Of a stretch of DNA of 34,500 nt, positions 6,540 to 14,893 are shown in pieces. The stretch lies in assembly GCA_944359625.1 (NCBI GenBank), contig CALVSW010000014.1, positions 1 through 34,500 on the forward strand, read 5' to 3'. The stretch's first letter is position 1; each line of letters starts with the position of its first letter. A model generated the notes under the pieces. That model made no database searches and was not told the DNA's origin. It saw only the letters and a list, made by a program, of their open reading frames with translations. Made by a program: the position numbers and the translations under genes. Source of the stretch: an uncultured Bacilli bacterium (GTDB lineage: Bacteria; Bacillota_I; Bacilli_A; RF39; UBA660).

Positions 6540-7688
6540 TTAACCTATTTTTTGTTTTCTTTTTGATACTATATTAGTTAGAATAATAAACATAATAGAA
6601 AAAGATAATACAATTATAATATTTAATAATATTGGTTTTATAGTATTTAAATTAATAAGTTCTAATGTTTTTAAAACTTCATTATTACTTATATAGTAAT
6701 ATGAAGGTAAAATATGAGCAATTTTTATAACTCCATCTGGTAGCCACTCCATTGGAACAAATGCTCCACATAAGAAACTTGATCCAAGAGCTATTACATT
6801 AACTATTCCACTTATTGCATTTTTATTTGAAACTATATTACCAATAAATAAGGCAATTGTGGTAGCACATATTGTAAATACAAATGAATTTATTAAGTAA
6901 AAAATGCCATGAATAGAAAACATTATATCCCCTACTAAAATGAAACTTAATACAACATATATCATCCACAAAATTATGGAAAACAAACTATTTGATAACA
7001 ATATTTTTCTATTTAAAGTTTTATAATTAGTACTACTAATAATTGTTCTTTTTTGAATTTTTATATCTTTAAAACTTGCTAAAATCAAACATATAACATA
7101 TATCAAACATGCCATTATGCTATAGTTAGCAAAATTATAATAAAATGTTGCTTTTGATAAAATATTAGTATCTAATTTGGATGTTATTTTAACTTCACTT
7201 TTTTTAGATAAAGTTTCATTTATTTTATTAATTAATTCTTCTTCACTATTAATCCTTTTTTGATAAATATTTGCTACTTTAATATATCTTGATAGTAACA
7301 TTTCGGCAAATGATGATTGATAATCTCCCGTACTTTTAATTTCTATTTCAGGATTTTTTCCATCCATAAAATCTTTATTATAATTTTTAGGAATATATAC
7401 TACATAATTTACATCTCTATAAAATAAGGCATCATTAATTGCATCTTCATTATTCTTTAAATCTACTACATTACTATTTTCTTCTATATATTTTATTAAA
7501 TCTTTTGTAATTCCTTTTTCTTCATCATAATTTACTATCATTATATCTGGTTTACTTGCAACAAAGTTTATATTACTCTCACTTGTTTGCATATTAAATC
7601 CACCAAAGAATATTAAAAATAATGTGTATAATATTATAATGAATTTATTTTTATTCAATATTTTTAAAAATGTTTTAAACACTGTCAT
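6540..7688 (-). CDS. ABC-2 type transporter permease (second subunit)
   Basis: A 382-residue membrane protein of the ABC-2 family: one N-terminal membrane segment (about residues 15-33), a large extracytoplasmic domain (about 35-190), then five or six membrane segments. The closing part has the usual layout, including NAISGIVNVIALGSSFLCGAFVPMEWLP and ILPSYYYISNNEV, corresponding to the conserved G-[FY]-xP-x-[DE]-xLP region of the family. Its first 14 bases overlap the other permease gene, so translation is coupled. With the partner permease and ATPase it should form a heterodimeric exporter, most likely for drugs, peptides or lipids; the substrate cannot be read from sequence. Confidence 0.9.
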   Translation of the reverse strand: MTVFKTFLKILNKNKFIIILYTLFLIFFGGFNMQTSESNINFVASKPDIMIVNYDEEKGITKDLIKYIEENSNVVDLKNNEDAINDALFYRDVNYVVYIPKNYNKDFMDGKNPEIEIKSTGDYQSSFAEMLLSRYIKVANIYQKRINSEEELINKINETLSKKSEVKITSKLDTNILSKATFYYNFANYSIMACLIYVICLILASFKDIKIQKRTIISSTNYKTLNRKILLSNSLFSIILWMIYVVLSFILVGDIMFSIHGIFYLINSFVFTICATTIALFIGNIVSNKNAISGIVNVIALGSSFLCGAFVPMEWLPDGVIKIAHILPSYYYISNNEVLKTLELINLNTIKPILLNIIIVLSFSIMFIILTNIVSKRKQKIG

Positions 7689-8856
7689 ATTTTTGCCTCC
7701 TTAAACTGATATAAGAAACTACTATCAATGTGAAAGCAAAAATAAGCAAACTTACAACATTAAATATATATCTATCTAAAGTTTCATAATAATATAAAGA
7801 ATATAAACCATCTGTTATCATATTTGCAGGATTTAATTTATTAATAATCGGAATATTTTTATCAATTATGTATTTCATTGTTATTCCCATCATTCCTGAT
7901 AAAAAACAACCTAACATTGTTATAGATAAAATTATTCCAGTTTTAACATTTTCATTTGATTTAATTATTGTTGCTACTAAAACACCTAATGATAATCCTG
8001 CTAGACTTCCTACCATTGCTAAAATAATAATTAATCCTAAATTATTACCATAATCAACATTTAATACAAAGATAGTATAAATAAATAATAATGCAACTCC
8101 TATTAATTGAGTAATATAGCTTGCAAGAACACTACTTAAAATTACTTTACCTTTTGTTGTGGGTGCTACTGATACTCTTTTTCCTTGATTAGACATATTA
8201 GCTAAATTTTGATTTATAGAAACAGTTCCAAGTATCCCACCATATAAACAAACCATTGCAATAAGTGTATAAAATTCTATCATTGTATAACTTAGATTAT
8301 CACTCGAAATATTCTTAAGTTTAACATTTTCTTCAGTTGTAATCTCTATTACTTTATTATAAATACTTTCATAGTCAACATTGAAATTTCCTGTCATAAT
8401 TTGGTTTTGTATTTCTTCTTCAGTAAGGTTATTTATAATATTACTTGTTTGCATAATTTCTTCTGATACATATTTAAATATAGTTTCATTAATACCACTT
8501 GTTATAAAAGTTAATTTAGGTTTATCATCTATTAACTCCATATACCCAACTACTTTTTCTTCTTCTAGTAATTTTTGTGCTTCTTCTTTTGTAGTGTATT
8601 TGGTTTCGAATAATCTATCCTTATTATTTTTATCACTCATTTCTTCAAAGGCTGATTTAAAAACTTCATTATTATCAAAATCATCATTTTGAATAATTGC
8701 TATATTTATAATGTCTAATTTTTCACTATTTTCTATATCTGAAAACGCCATATTAAAGAAAGTTGCTAATATTATTGGAAATGCAAAAGTCCAAAATATT
8801 AATTCTTTGTTTCTAAAAAGAGTTTTTAAAGAATATTTAAAATTATGAATAAACAT
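7675..8856 (-). CDS. ABC-2 type transporter permease (first subunit)
   Basis: A 393-residue membrane protein with the same architecture as its neighbour: one N-terminal membrane segment beginning in FRNKELIFWTFAFPIILATFFNMAF (residues about 15-39), an extracytoplasmic domain with many charged residues to about residue 190, then a six-helix block ending near residue 385. FRNKELIFWTFAFPI is a typical entry motif of ABC-2 (YadH/YhgE-like) permeases. The start codon at 8856 directly precedes the stop of the ATPase gene (8857-8859), so the genes abut. Likely pairs with the downstream permease. Confidence 0.9.
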   Translation of the reverse strand: MFIHNFKYSLKTLFRNKELIFWTFAFPIILATFFNMAFSDIENSEKLDIINIAIIQNDDFDNNEVFKSAFEEMSDKNNKDRLFETKYTTKEEAQKLLEEEKVVGYMELIDDKPKLTFITSGINETIFKYVSEEIMQTSNIINNLTEEEIQNQIMTGNFNVDYESIYNKVIEITTEENVKLKNISSDNLSYTMIEFYTLIAMVCLYGGILGTVSINQNLANMSNQGKRVSVAPTTKGKVILSSVLASYITQLIGVALLFIYTIFVLNVDYGNNLGLIIILAMVGSLAGLSLGVLVATIIKSNENVKTGIILSITMLGCFLSGMMGITMKYIIDKNIPIINKLNPANMITDGLYSLYYYETLDRYIFNVVSLLIFAFTLIVVSYISLRRQKYDSV

Positions 8857-9795
8857 TTAATCTCTAAGTTCCTTTCCAGTTAATTCAAGAAACACATCGT
8901 TAAGTGTTGGTCTTTCTGAATATATTTTATTATATTTAATATTATTTTTCTTTAAAAACTCCATTATTTCAACTAAATTATTTTTACCTTTTTTATATGT
9001 AACAAGCAATATATTACTACTATATTTAACATCATCTACATTTTTTAATTCTTTTATTTTATCTATGTAATTAATATCTAAGTCATTTATTTCTATCGAT
9101 ATTTTTTCTTCTATTTTAGCTAATTCTTTTAATTCATCAGTTTTACCAGTTGCTAAGATTTTACCTTTATCGAGTATAATAACTCTATCACAAAGTATTT
9201 CAACTTCTTCCATGTAATGTGTTGTATATACGATCGTTGCTCCATTATCTCGTAATTTTTTTATTCCATCTAGAATATTATTTCTACTTTGTGGATCTAC
9301 TGCAACAGTTGGCTCATCTAAAAAAATAAGTTTAGGTTTATGGGCTATACCACACGCAATATTTAATCGTCTTAATAAACCACCAGATAATTTTTTGGGA
9401 TAAAAGTTTTTAAAACTTTCCAAACCTACTAAGTTTATTGCATCTTCAATATACTTTTTTCTTGTTTCTTTATTATTAATATATAGTCCACAAAAATAAT
9501 CTACATTTTCGTAAACAGTTAATTCATCAAAAACTGCTACTTCTTGAAATACAACACCTATTTTAGATTTTATATCGTAAGAATCGGGTTTCATCTCTTT
9601 ACCAAATATTTTTATACTTCCACTACTATAATTTAATAGTGATAATAGACAATTTATTGTTGTTGTTTTGCCACTTCCATTTGGACCTAAAAGACCTAGA
9701 ATTTCTCCTTCATGAACTTCAAAAGATAAGTTATCTACTGCTTTTATTTCTTTATATTCTTTTATTAAATTTTTAACTTCAATTACATTTTTCAT
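8857..9795 (-). CDS. ABC transporter ATP-binding protein
   Basis: A 312-residue ATPase. Walker A is GPNGSGKTT (about residues 38-46), the Q-loop is VVFQEVAVFDELT, the signature is LSGGLLRRL (about 137-145), Walker B is LIFLDEPT, the D-loop is VAVDPQSR and the switch His is in TTHYMEE. The C-terminal about 90 residues form the DUF4162-like domain ending in RPTLNDVFLELTGKELRD, characteristic of the ABC-A (drug/lantibiotic exporter) subfamily. The ATG at 9795 is chosen because AAAGGGAG stands six bases upstream; a longer reading from 9822 would use a start without a ribosome binding site. First gene of a four-gene operon. Confidence 0.93.
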   Translation of the reverse strand: MKNVIEVKNLIKEYKEIKAVDNLSFEVHEGEILGLLGPNGSGKTTTINCLLSLLNYSSGSIKIFGKEMKPDSYDIKSKIGVVFQEVAVFDELTVYENVDYFCGLYINNKETRKKYIEDAINLVGLESFKNFYPKKLSGGLLRRLNIACGIAHKPKLIFLDEPTVAVDPQSRNNILDGIKKLRDNGATIVYTTHYMEEVEILCDRVIILDKGKILATGKTDELKELAKIEEKISIEINDLDINYIDKIKELKNVDDVKYSSNILLVTYKKGKNNLVEIMEFLKKNNIKYNKIYSERPTLNDVFLELTGKELRD

Positions 9796-9897
9796 TTCAT
9801 ACTCCCTTTTTAATGAAAACATTTTTTAATATAATTACTTTTAGATAATTATTTTTGTTTTTTCAAACATACCCATAATTTATCACTTACATTTATT

Positions 9898-9906
9898 ATT
9901 ATACCA
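9898..9906 (-). promoter_or_regulatory. Probable extended -10 promoter of the exporter operon
   Basis: Minus strand TGGTATAAT: TATAAT at 9903-9898 with the TGn extension before it. The -35 region is not recognisable. It lies about 100 bases upstream of the ATPase gene start, leaving a leader of roughly 90 nt. Confidence 0.5.
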
Positions 9907-9960
9907 TAGACTTTTGGCATATTTTATTAATAGTAGTATTTAAATCTATATATTTATCAA

Positions 9961-10055
9961 ACACTTATATTCATACTCCACATCATATTTTTTAGTGTAT
10001 TTACTATTTAATCCTCTAGTAATAGTAAGGGTATCATTTAAAAGACCACAAGGTG
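9961..10055 (-). pseudogene. Serine recombinase C-terminal end at the right junction (attR-like)
   Basis: The minus strand encodes PCGLLNDTLTITRGLNSKYT and continues KKYDVEYEYKCLINI to a stop just past 9961. This is about 93% identical over 95 bases to 4894-4988 inside the element, with differences such as T for F, N for T and a different terminus. The upstream coding part is replaced at GTG (10053-10055) by VR cassette sequence. It represents the half of the recombinase gene carried to the right end on integration. The body of this gene is not found at the left end, where only 38 bases remain. Confidence 0.75.
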
Positions 10056-10133
10056 GCCGACGGCTTTGGCTTGCGTCCGGTAATCAATCTGCAATCTGAT
10101 GTCACGATAATGATTAATGTAACAAAAAACTAA
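10056..10133 (+). repeat. VR cassette, 3' part (partner of 519-664)
   Basis: Continues the cassette interrupted at 664: in frame it reads ADGFGLRPVINLQSDVTIMI and then NVTKN to a stop (10131-10133). The segment GGCTTGCGTCCGGTAATC is shared with the cassettes at 12045-12230 and 20611-20793. Joined to 519-664 across GTG it gives ...ATGHSNVADGFGLRPVINL, one codon longer than the other copies and with a non-Trp residue where they have W. Unlike the other cassettes it keeps a plausible natural protein C-terminus. Confidence 0.8.
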
Positions 10134-10153
10134 TAACGTAAAAATTATTAGTT
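10124..10153 (-). terminator. Terminator of the histidine kinase gene
   Basis: Minus strand: AACTAATAA (10153-10145), 8-nt loop, TTATTAGTT (10136-10128), followed by T-rich sequence. It overlaps the last codons of the kinase gene and points toward the VR cassette end. Confidence 0.75.
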
Positions 10154-11995
10154 ATTATTATTAAATATATTACTTAATTTAGCTTTAATTTGATCTTTAC
10201 TAAATGGTTTTGCTATGTAATCAGTAAATCCTTCTTCTTTATATTTAGCTTCAGCTCCCGCTATAGCATCAGCTGTTAAAGCAATGACTGGTGTATTAAA
10301 ATCAGTTCTTTTTTTTAAGTTTGCCATTACCGCTTCCCCACCCATAACAGGCATCATGATATCCATTAAAATTAAATCATATTTTTTACCACTATCAAGT
10401 AAATTTAAACATTCTTGACCATTATAACATTCATCTACAACTGAAAAATTTAATGGTTCAATACTACGTCTAGCAACCTTTATATTAAGTTTATTATCAT
10501 CAACTATTAAAACTGATTTACCAGCGCAATTTAAATCATTGACTGGAACATTATTATTAATAACTATTTCTTCTTGCTTTAATGGCTCATTTAATTCTTT
10601 AATCTTTTGAGGTATAGTAGCAATAAATATAGAACCTTGACCAAATTGAGATTCAACATTTATACGACCACCCATCATATCTAATAATTTTTTAGTTATT
10701 GCTAAACCTAAACCAGTTCCTTCAATTGTCGAATTCTTTTCTATATCTAATCTTTCAAATTTAGTAAATAATTTATTAATATTTTCAGCTTTTATACCTC
10801 TTCCTGTATCTTTAACACTAATAATTAAAGTGCAAATATTACCAGAATTAATACATTTAACATTTAATTCTACATAACCTTTATCAGTATATTTAATAGC
10901 ATTACTTAATAAATTATAAACAATTTCTTTAACATGACCTTTATCCCCTAATAATTCATATGGAAGATCAGGCGCTAAAGTTACTTTTAATTCTACTGGT
11001 TTATCACCAATACGTACAGCATTTAAACGAGCTAAAGACATAATCTCTTCTTTAAATTTATAAGGTTCTTCTACAATTTCTAATTTATCCGATTCAATCT
11101 TGTTAATATCCATAATATTACCAACAATTTCTAACAAAGTACGTGAAGCAGATAATATATCATTTAAATCTTCTTTAAGATCATCAGGACAACTTTTTCT
11201 AGTTACTATATCTTCTGATAATCCTACTATTGCATTTAAAGGAGTTCTAATTTCATGAGACATACTAGATAAGAAATCGGATTTAGCACGGTTAGCACGT
11301 TCAGCATTTTCTTTAGCTACATTTAATTGAGCAACCATTTTTAAATCAGGATTTTCAATAGTAAAATACATTAATACACATACTAAAGACATTGCTGGAT
11401 TCATTAAAAGAATACTAGGATTTATAGCACGACCAGCTAAAGCAACGATAATACATATAAATAATAAGAATAAGGGACTGATCTTTTTTAAATGAATTCT
11501 TTTACGATTACGAAATAAACATATTACCCATAATACAAAATAAGAAATAATAGTAACAAAAACAACATTAGTACTTGGTCCATAAGAATAAATACTTGTT
11601 TCGTCGGTATAATAATATATCGGTAAGATAATCGATGCAATAGATAAAATAACAATAGTATTATTAGAGATATTATCAATAATCATAGATTCAGTAGAAT
11701 TACTATCTTCATAACATATATAATGAATATATTTTGTAAAAATATAACCCCAGATAGATATCGCTAAAACAAACCCTTTACAAATGACCGCCGTCCATAC
11801 ACCTAAAGTAAAACTATTTTGTACTGCCCAGAAACATAATAATTCTAAAATCATACTAGTAATACTAACTATAATTAAAGCTGTAAATATTTTATTTTCT
11901 TGAGTTTTAATTTTCTTCTTATTAAAATAAACAACAGCCATCATAAAAGTAAATACTAGACAAACACTAGTAGCGGTAAAAACTATATACCTCAT
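10148..11995 (-). CDS. Membrane-bound hybrid sensor histidine kinase
   Basis: A 615-residue protein. Residues 1-215 hold six to seven membrane segments with short loops and no large extracytoplasmic domain. A short coiled coil leads to HisKA with the phospho-acceptor His in SHEIRTPLN (His about residue 247). The ATPase domain follows with N box [13 protein letters not shown]1 DTGRGI and G2 [10 protein letters not shown] linker leads to a C-terminal receiver domain (about 490-612) with the acidic pair VDD, phospho-Asp in LILMDIMMP, Thr in ALTAD and Lys in AKPF. Hybrid kinases are uncommon in small low-GC Firmicutes. No separate response regulator is nearby, so output must go through a phosphotransfer protein elsewhere. 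GGTG five bases before ATG supports the start. VR cassette sequences flank it on both sides. Confidence 0.93.
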   Translation of the reverse strand: MRYIVFTATSVCLVFTFMMAVVYFNKKKIKTQENKIFTALIIVSITSMILELLCFWAVQNSFTLGVWTAVICKGFVLAISIWGYIFTKYIHYICYEDSNSTESMIIDNISNNTIVILSIASIILPIYYYTDETSIYSYGPSTNVVFVTIISYFVLWVICLFRNRKRIHLKKISPLFLLFICIIVALAGRAINPSILLMNPAMSLVCVLMYFTIENPDLKMVAQLNVAKENAERANRAKSDFLSSMSHEIRTPLNAIVGLSEDIVTRKSCPDDLKEDLNDILSASRTLLEIVGNIMDINKIESDKLEIVEEPYKFKEEIMSLARLNAVRIGDKPVELKVTLAPDLPYELLGDKGHVKEIVYNLLSNAIKYTDKGYVELNVKCINSGNICTLIISVKDTGRGIKAENINKLFTKFERLDIEKNSTIEGTGLGLAITKKLLDMMGGRINVESQFGQGSIFIATIPQKIKELNEPLKQEEIVINNNVPVNDLNCAGKSVLIVDDNKLNIKVARRSIEPLNFSVVDECYNGQECLNLLDSGKKYDLILMDIMMPVMGGEAVMANLKKRTDFNTPVIALTADAIAGAEAKYKEEGFTDYIAKPFSKDQIKAKLSNIFNNNN

Positions 11996-12044
11996 ACTAT
12001 CACCATTATAATTGTATCAAATTACATGACTAAAGTCTATATTT

Positions 12045-12230
12045 GCCACCGGATATATGAATCGCTTAACTAATAATACCCAAATGGCTATTATTGGTCC
12101 ATGTCGCCGTACGATTTCCACTCTGGCACCTCTTCTGCTCTCGAGTTCTATCAGCACGCGACTGGTTACGCTACCTACGACTGGGTGACCAGCAGCCATG
12201 GCTTGCGTCCGGTAATCAATCTGCAATCTG
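12045..12230 (+). repeat. VR cassette, complete, promoterless
   Basis: It starts GCCACCGG and ends CAATCTGCAATCTG. Its 113-bp core (12100-12212) aligns without gaps to the TR at 173-285 and encodes WSMSPYDFHSGTSSALEF, then YQHATGYATYDW and VTSSHGLRPVINL. I count 17 base differences from the TR, 12 at TR adenines; the other five lie in four codons that also differ from the TR in the copy at 20611-20793. Upstream of the core the frame is broken: TAA TAA precedes YPNGYYW because one A is missing compared with the copy at 519-664. The cassette lies between the kinase promoter and the terminator of the acyl-CoA synthetase gene. It has no start codon or ribosome binding site and is much richer in G+C than its surroundings. 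Confidence 0.88.
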
Positions 12231-12243
12231 CTAATTTCAAAAT

Positions 12244-12266
12244 AAAAAAAGTAATATTATTACTTT
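12244..12266 (-). terminator. Terminator of the acyl-CoA synthetase operon
   Basis: Minus strand GTAAT-AAT-ATTAC (12263-12251), extended by AAA/TTT, and followed by a T-run to about 12244. The VR cassette end lies about 15 bases further on. Confidence 0.75.
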
Positions 12267-12271
12267 TAAAA

Positions 12272-14140
12272 TTATAATTTACGTTTTAAAGATATATTAT
12301 TATCTTTTTGATTATATTCAGATTCTAATGATTTAGTATCTACTTTACCTATTGAAGTATAAGGAAGAGAATCTTTTATTATAAAATCTATTGGCACTTG
12401 ATATTCAGGTAAGTTTTTTAAACATAAATCATTAACTTCACTTATTATATCTTCTGTTTTTAATTTATATTCATCTTTTATAACTATATAAGCAACTGGA
12501 AATTTACCCATTGAATATTCAGGTTTGGAACCACCTACTACTTTACATGTATAAATACCAGGATGTTGTAAAATAATATTTTCAATAGTTAAAGGGTATA
12601 CTTTAAAACCATCTGGTCTGATTATCATATTTTTTATTCTATCTTCGATAAAGATACAACCATCTTTATCGATACTACCAATATCACCAGTTTCTACCCA
12701 CTTAGTACCAAAATCATCGGTATGAATCATTGCCTTAGTTTGAGCTTCGTTATTAAGATAACCACCCATAATAGATGGTCCAGTAATATATATTTCTCCG
12801 GATTCTCCATACATCTTTTCTTCTTTAGTTTCAGGATCAACTATTTTAAAGTTATCTTTTGCTAAAGGTATACCTACACTACCAAGTTTATTATTTAAAT
12901 CACAAGAAGTAAAAGAAGCACAAGAACTAACTTCTGTTAAACCATAACCTTTACTTAGTTTATATTGACAACCATGTTGAGTTAAAAATTTATTAACTCT
13001 TTTTTCTTCTTCAGGATTAATTCCACATCCACCCGCAATTACACTTCTTAAATAAGAAAAATCACGATGCATAGCATATTTGCTATCAGTTAAACTTAAC
13101 CAAAATGATGGAACGCCAATAACATGTTTGGGTTTATGTTTATTTAATAATTGAGCAAATTCTTGATGATTAAAGTTAGGAATTAAATCGACTACGGCTC
13201 CTACAGATAAAGGATTATTAATACCACAAGTTAAGCCAAAGGCTATAAAAGGAGGCATTATATTTAAATATTTATCTTTTCTTTCTACTAAAGGCATACT
13301 AGATTTTTGATGATAAGCAATAGCATTTAAACACTTTGTTGTCATAATTGCCCCCTTAGAAGGTCCAGTAGTGCCACCAGTATATACAATTGCAGCTGGA
13401 AAATCCGGATCATATTTAGCATCAATTACCGGTTTATTACCACGATATTCGATAAAATCTTCCCAAGTCATAAAATTAGATTTGTTAGAATCTTTTTTAC
13501 CCTTAAATAATTCTATAGCTTGTAATCCTAAATTAAGTACTAATGGTAGGGATAAGGTTGGTGATACACTTATAATATTTTTAGTAGTTAAATAAGGTCT
13601 AATATTTTCTATTTTATCTTCACTTACATTAATTACTATTACCATTTTGGAATTAGTATCATTTATTAAATGTTTTATCTTATCTTCATTATATCTGGGA
13701 TCTATCATATTGGCAGTTACCCCAAGACGATTTAAAGCATAAAAAGCATAAAAAGTTTCTGGTGTTGAAGGCATTATGATACTTACTGTATCCCCTTCTT
13801 TAATACCAAAATTAATAAATGCTTGCGCAGCCTTTTTTATATTATCAAAAAACTCGCCAAAACTTATTTTACGTCCATAATATAATAAAGCTGTATCAGA
13901 TAAATGTTTTCTATTATTATCATATATAACATCATAAACACGTTTTTCAGGAATATTACCTTTAATAGCATCATTATCATAATAACGTAACCAAACTTTA
14001 TCAATTTCTGGATATCCTGTTAAAGGTCCGCTTATATTTCCTAAAGCTAAATCTTTTAAATACAAATCTCTTTTTAAAGATTCTTCTTCGTTTAAAGAAC
14101 TAATCTTTCTTTTTAAATCTTCTAAATATTCTTTTTGCAT
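12272..14140 (-). CDS. AMP-dependent acyl-CoA synthetase / ligase
   Basis: A 622-residue adenylate-forming enzyme. The phosphate-binding loop is YTGGTTGPSKGA (about residues 252-263), A5 is GYGLTEVSS, A7 is ETGDIG, A8 begins in RIKNMIIRPDGFKVYP, and the A10 lysine is in TSIGKVD near the C-terminus. These make it an ANL-superfamily enzyme that activates a carboxylic acid as acyl-AMP and probably transfers it to CoA. It most resembles medium/long-chain fatty acyl-CoA ligases, but the substrate is not certain. An N-terminal extension of about 80 residues precedes the adenylation core. It is the last gene of a three-gene operon, 14 bases after the CmpB-like membrane gene. AAAGGAT precedes the start. 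Confidence 0.92.
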   Translation of the reverse strand: MQKEYLEDLKRKISSLNEEESLKRDLYLKDLALGNISGPLTGYPEIDKVWLRYYDNDAIKGNIPEKRVYDVIYDNNRKHLSDTALLYYGRKISFGEFFDNIKKAAQAFINFGIKEGDTVSIIMPSTPETFYAFYALNRLGVTANMIDPRYNEDKIKHLINDTNSKMVIVINVSEDKIENIRPYLTTKNIISVSPTLSLPLVLNLGLQAIELFKGKKDSNKSNFMTWEDFIEYRGNKPVIDAKYDPDFPAAIVYTGGTTGPSKGAIMTTKCLNAIAYHQKSSMPLVERKDKYLNIMPPFIAFGLTCGINNPLSVGAVVDLIPNFNHQEFAQLLNKHKPKHVIGVPSFWLSLTDSKYAMHRDFSYLRSVIAGGCGINPEEEKRVNKFLTQHGCQYKLSKGYGLTEVSSCASFTSCDLNNKLGSVGIPLAKDNFKIVDPETKEEKMYGESGEIYITGPSIMGGYLNNEAQTKAMIHTDDFGTKWVETGDIGSIDKDGCIFIEDRIKNMIIRPDGFKVYPLTIENIILQHPGIYTCKVVGGSKPEYSMGKFPVAYIVIKDEYKLKTEDIISEVNDLCLKNLPEYQVPIDFIIKDSLPYTSIGKVDTKSLESEYNQKDNNISLKRKL

Positions 14141-14154
14141 AACTAAATCCTTTC

Positions 14155-14892
14155 TTATTTAGCCTTTTTATTCTTTTTGGATTCCTTTAAATTCTTACGA
14201 AATTTCCAAATAATATCCAACTCTTCTTCATTATTTTTAGATATATTAGGAAATGCTTTAATTAATCTATTACTAACAATCTTTAATTTTTCTATTTCTT
14301 CTTTATATTTTTTATTTATTATAAAAGGAATTTTCTTTAACTTTTCTGCTTTTAATTCTTCAGCAATAATTATACGATGACGTAAATTATAAGCAATAAC
14401 AAAAGAAGCAATAACATCTATCATAAAAATTATTAATAAAATAGTACCAATAATTACTAAAGTTTGATTAGTAAATAAAGCAAATAAACTTAAAATAGCA
14501 GGATATAGGTAATAAATTATTAATAAAGAACCAATACCAAAAAAGATGGAATTACCTATACAAATACGACCATTTATACTATCACGACGATCAGAATAAT
14601 CCCACCATCTATTATGGAATATCTTTTCTAAGACATAACTAGTATAATATTCTATTAAAGAAGTTAAAACTGTTCCCATAACAAATACAACAATCGGATC
14701 TTCATAATATCTATTTAAGCACCAAATTATTACTAATCCACCTAACCCATATATTGGACAATATGGTCCAAAGAAAAAACCACGATTAACTATTTTTTTA
14801 TAATTATAACTACATACAACTATTTCTAATAAATAACCTAAAAAACTAATAATAATAAATATTAAAAAAAGTTTAATTAACGATATATACAT
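14155..14892 (-). CDS. Putative ABC_trans_CmpB-family membrane protein
   Basis: A 245-residue protein with about five or six membrane segments. Conserved family features are visible in order: FLGYLLEIV, RGFFFGPYCPIYGLGG, EYYTSYVLEKIFHNRWWDYS and GRICIGNSIFFG. Proteins of this family (PF06541) are called putative ABC transporter permeases but no transport activity is firmly known. The C-terminal about 65 residues are charged and probably cytoplasmic. The ATG at 14892 is chosen because GGAG lies six bases upstream and the previous gene stops one base before, giving tight coupling; a longer reading from 14928 would overlap that gene. Confidence 0.85.
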   Translation of the reverse strand: MYISLIKLFLIFIIISFLGYLLEIVVCSYNYKKIVNRGFFFGPYCPIYGLGGLVIIWCLNRYYEDPIVVFVMGTVLTSLIEYYTSYVLEKIFHNRWWDYSDRRDSINGRICIGNSIFFGIGSLLIIYYLYPAILSLFALFTNQTLVIIGTILLIIFMIDVIASFVIAYNLRHRIIIAEELKAEKLKKIPFIINKKYKEEIEKLKIVSNRLIKAFPNISKNNEEELDIIWKFRKNLKESKKNKKAK

Positions 14893-14893
14893 A

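Larger units (their letters stand above)
662..10055. mobile_element. Integrated element of about 9.4 kb, apparently inserted by a serine recombinase
   Basis: Left junction: VR sequence, then GTG (662-664), then 38 bases (665-702) identical to 4989-5026. Right junction: 9961-10052, about 93% identical to 4894-4985, then GTG (10053-10055), then the rest of the VR cassette. Thus the two ends are the two halves of the sequence that is intact at 4894-5026, and the two outer flanks are the two halves of a VR cassette. This is the pattern attL/attR versus attP/attB with a 3-base shared core, as serine recombinases leave. The split sequence is itself the 3' coding part of a serine-recombinase gene. 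All genes inside run on the minus strand and are accessory. No full-length recombinase remains, so the element looks immobile. Alternative: illegitimate exchange between repeats. Confidence 0.7.

Noticed and set aside
8381-8692. Plus-strand frames of 60-105 codons inside minus-strand genes (also at 3346, 7868, 13371, 14177, 24082, 25232 and 29131)
   Set aside because: They mirror well-supported minus-strand genes and lack ribosome binding sites; AT-rich antisense shadows.
9961-10055. Independent small gene on the minus strand
   Set aside because: It is a copy of the recombinase 3' end at 4894-4988 cut at the element junction, without a start.
12017-12226. Minus-strand frame of 69 codons as a gene
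   Set aside because: It is the antisense of the VR cassette, with no ribosome binding site; a similar frame in the other cassette is explained by homology. Kept only as a low-interest observation.
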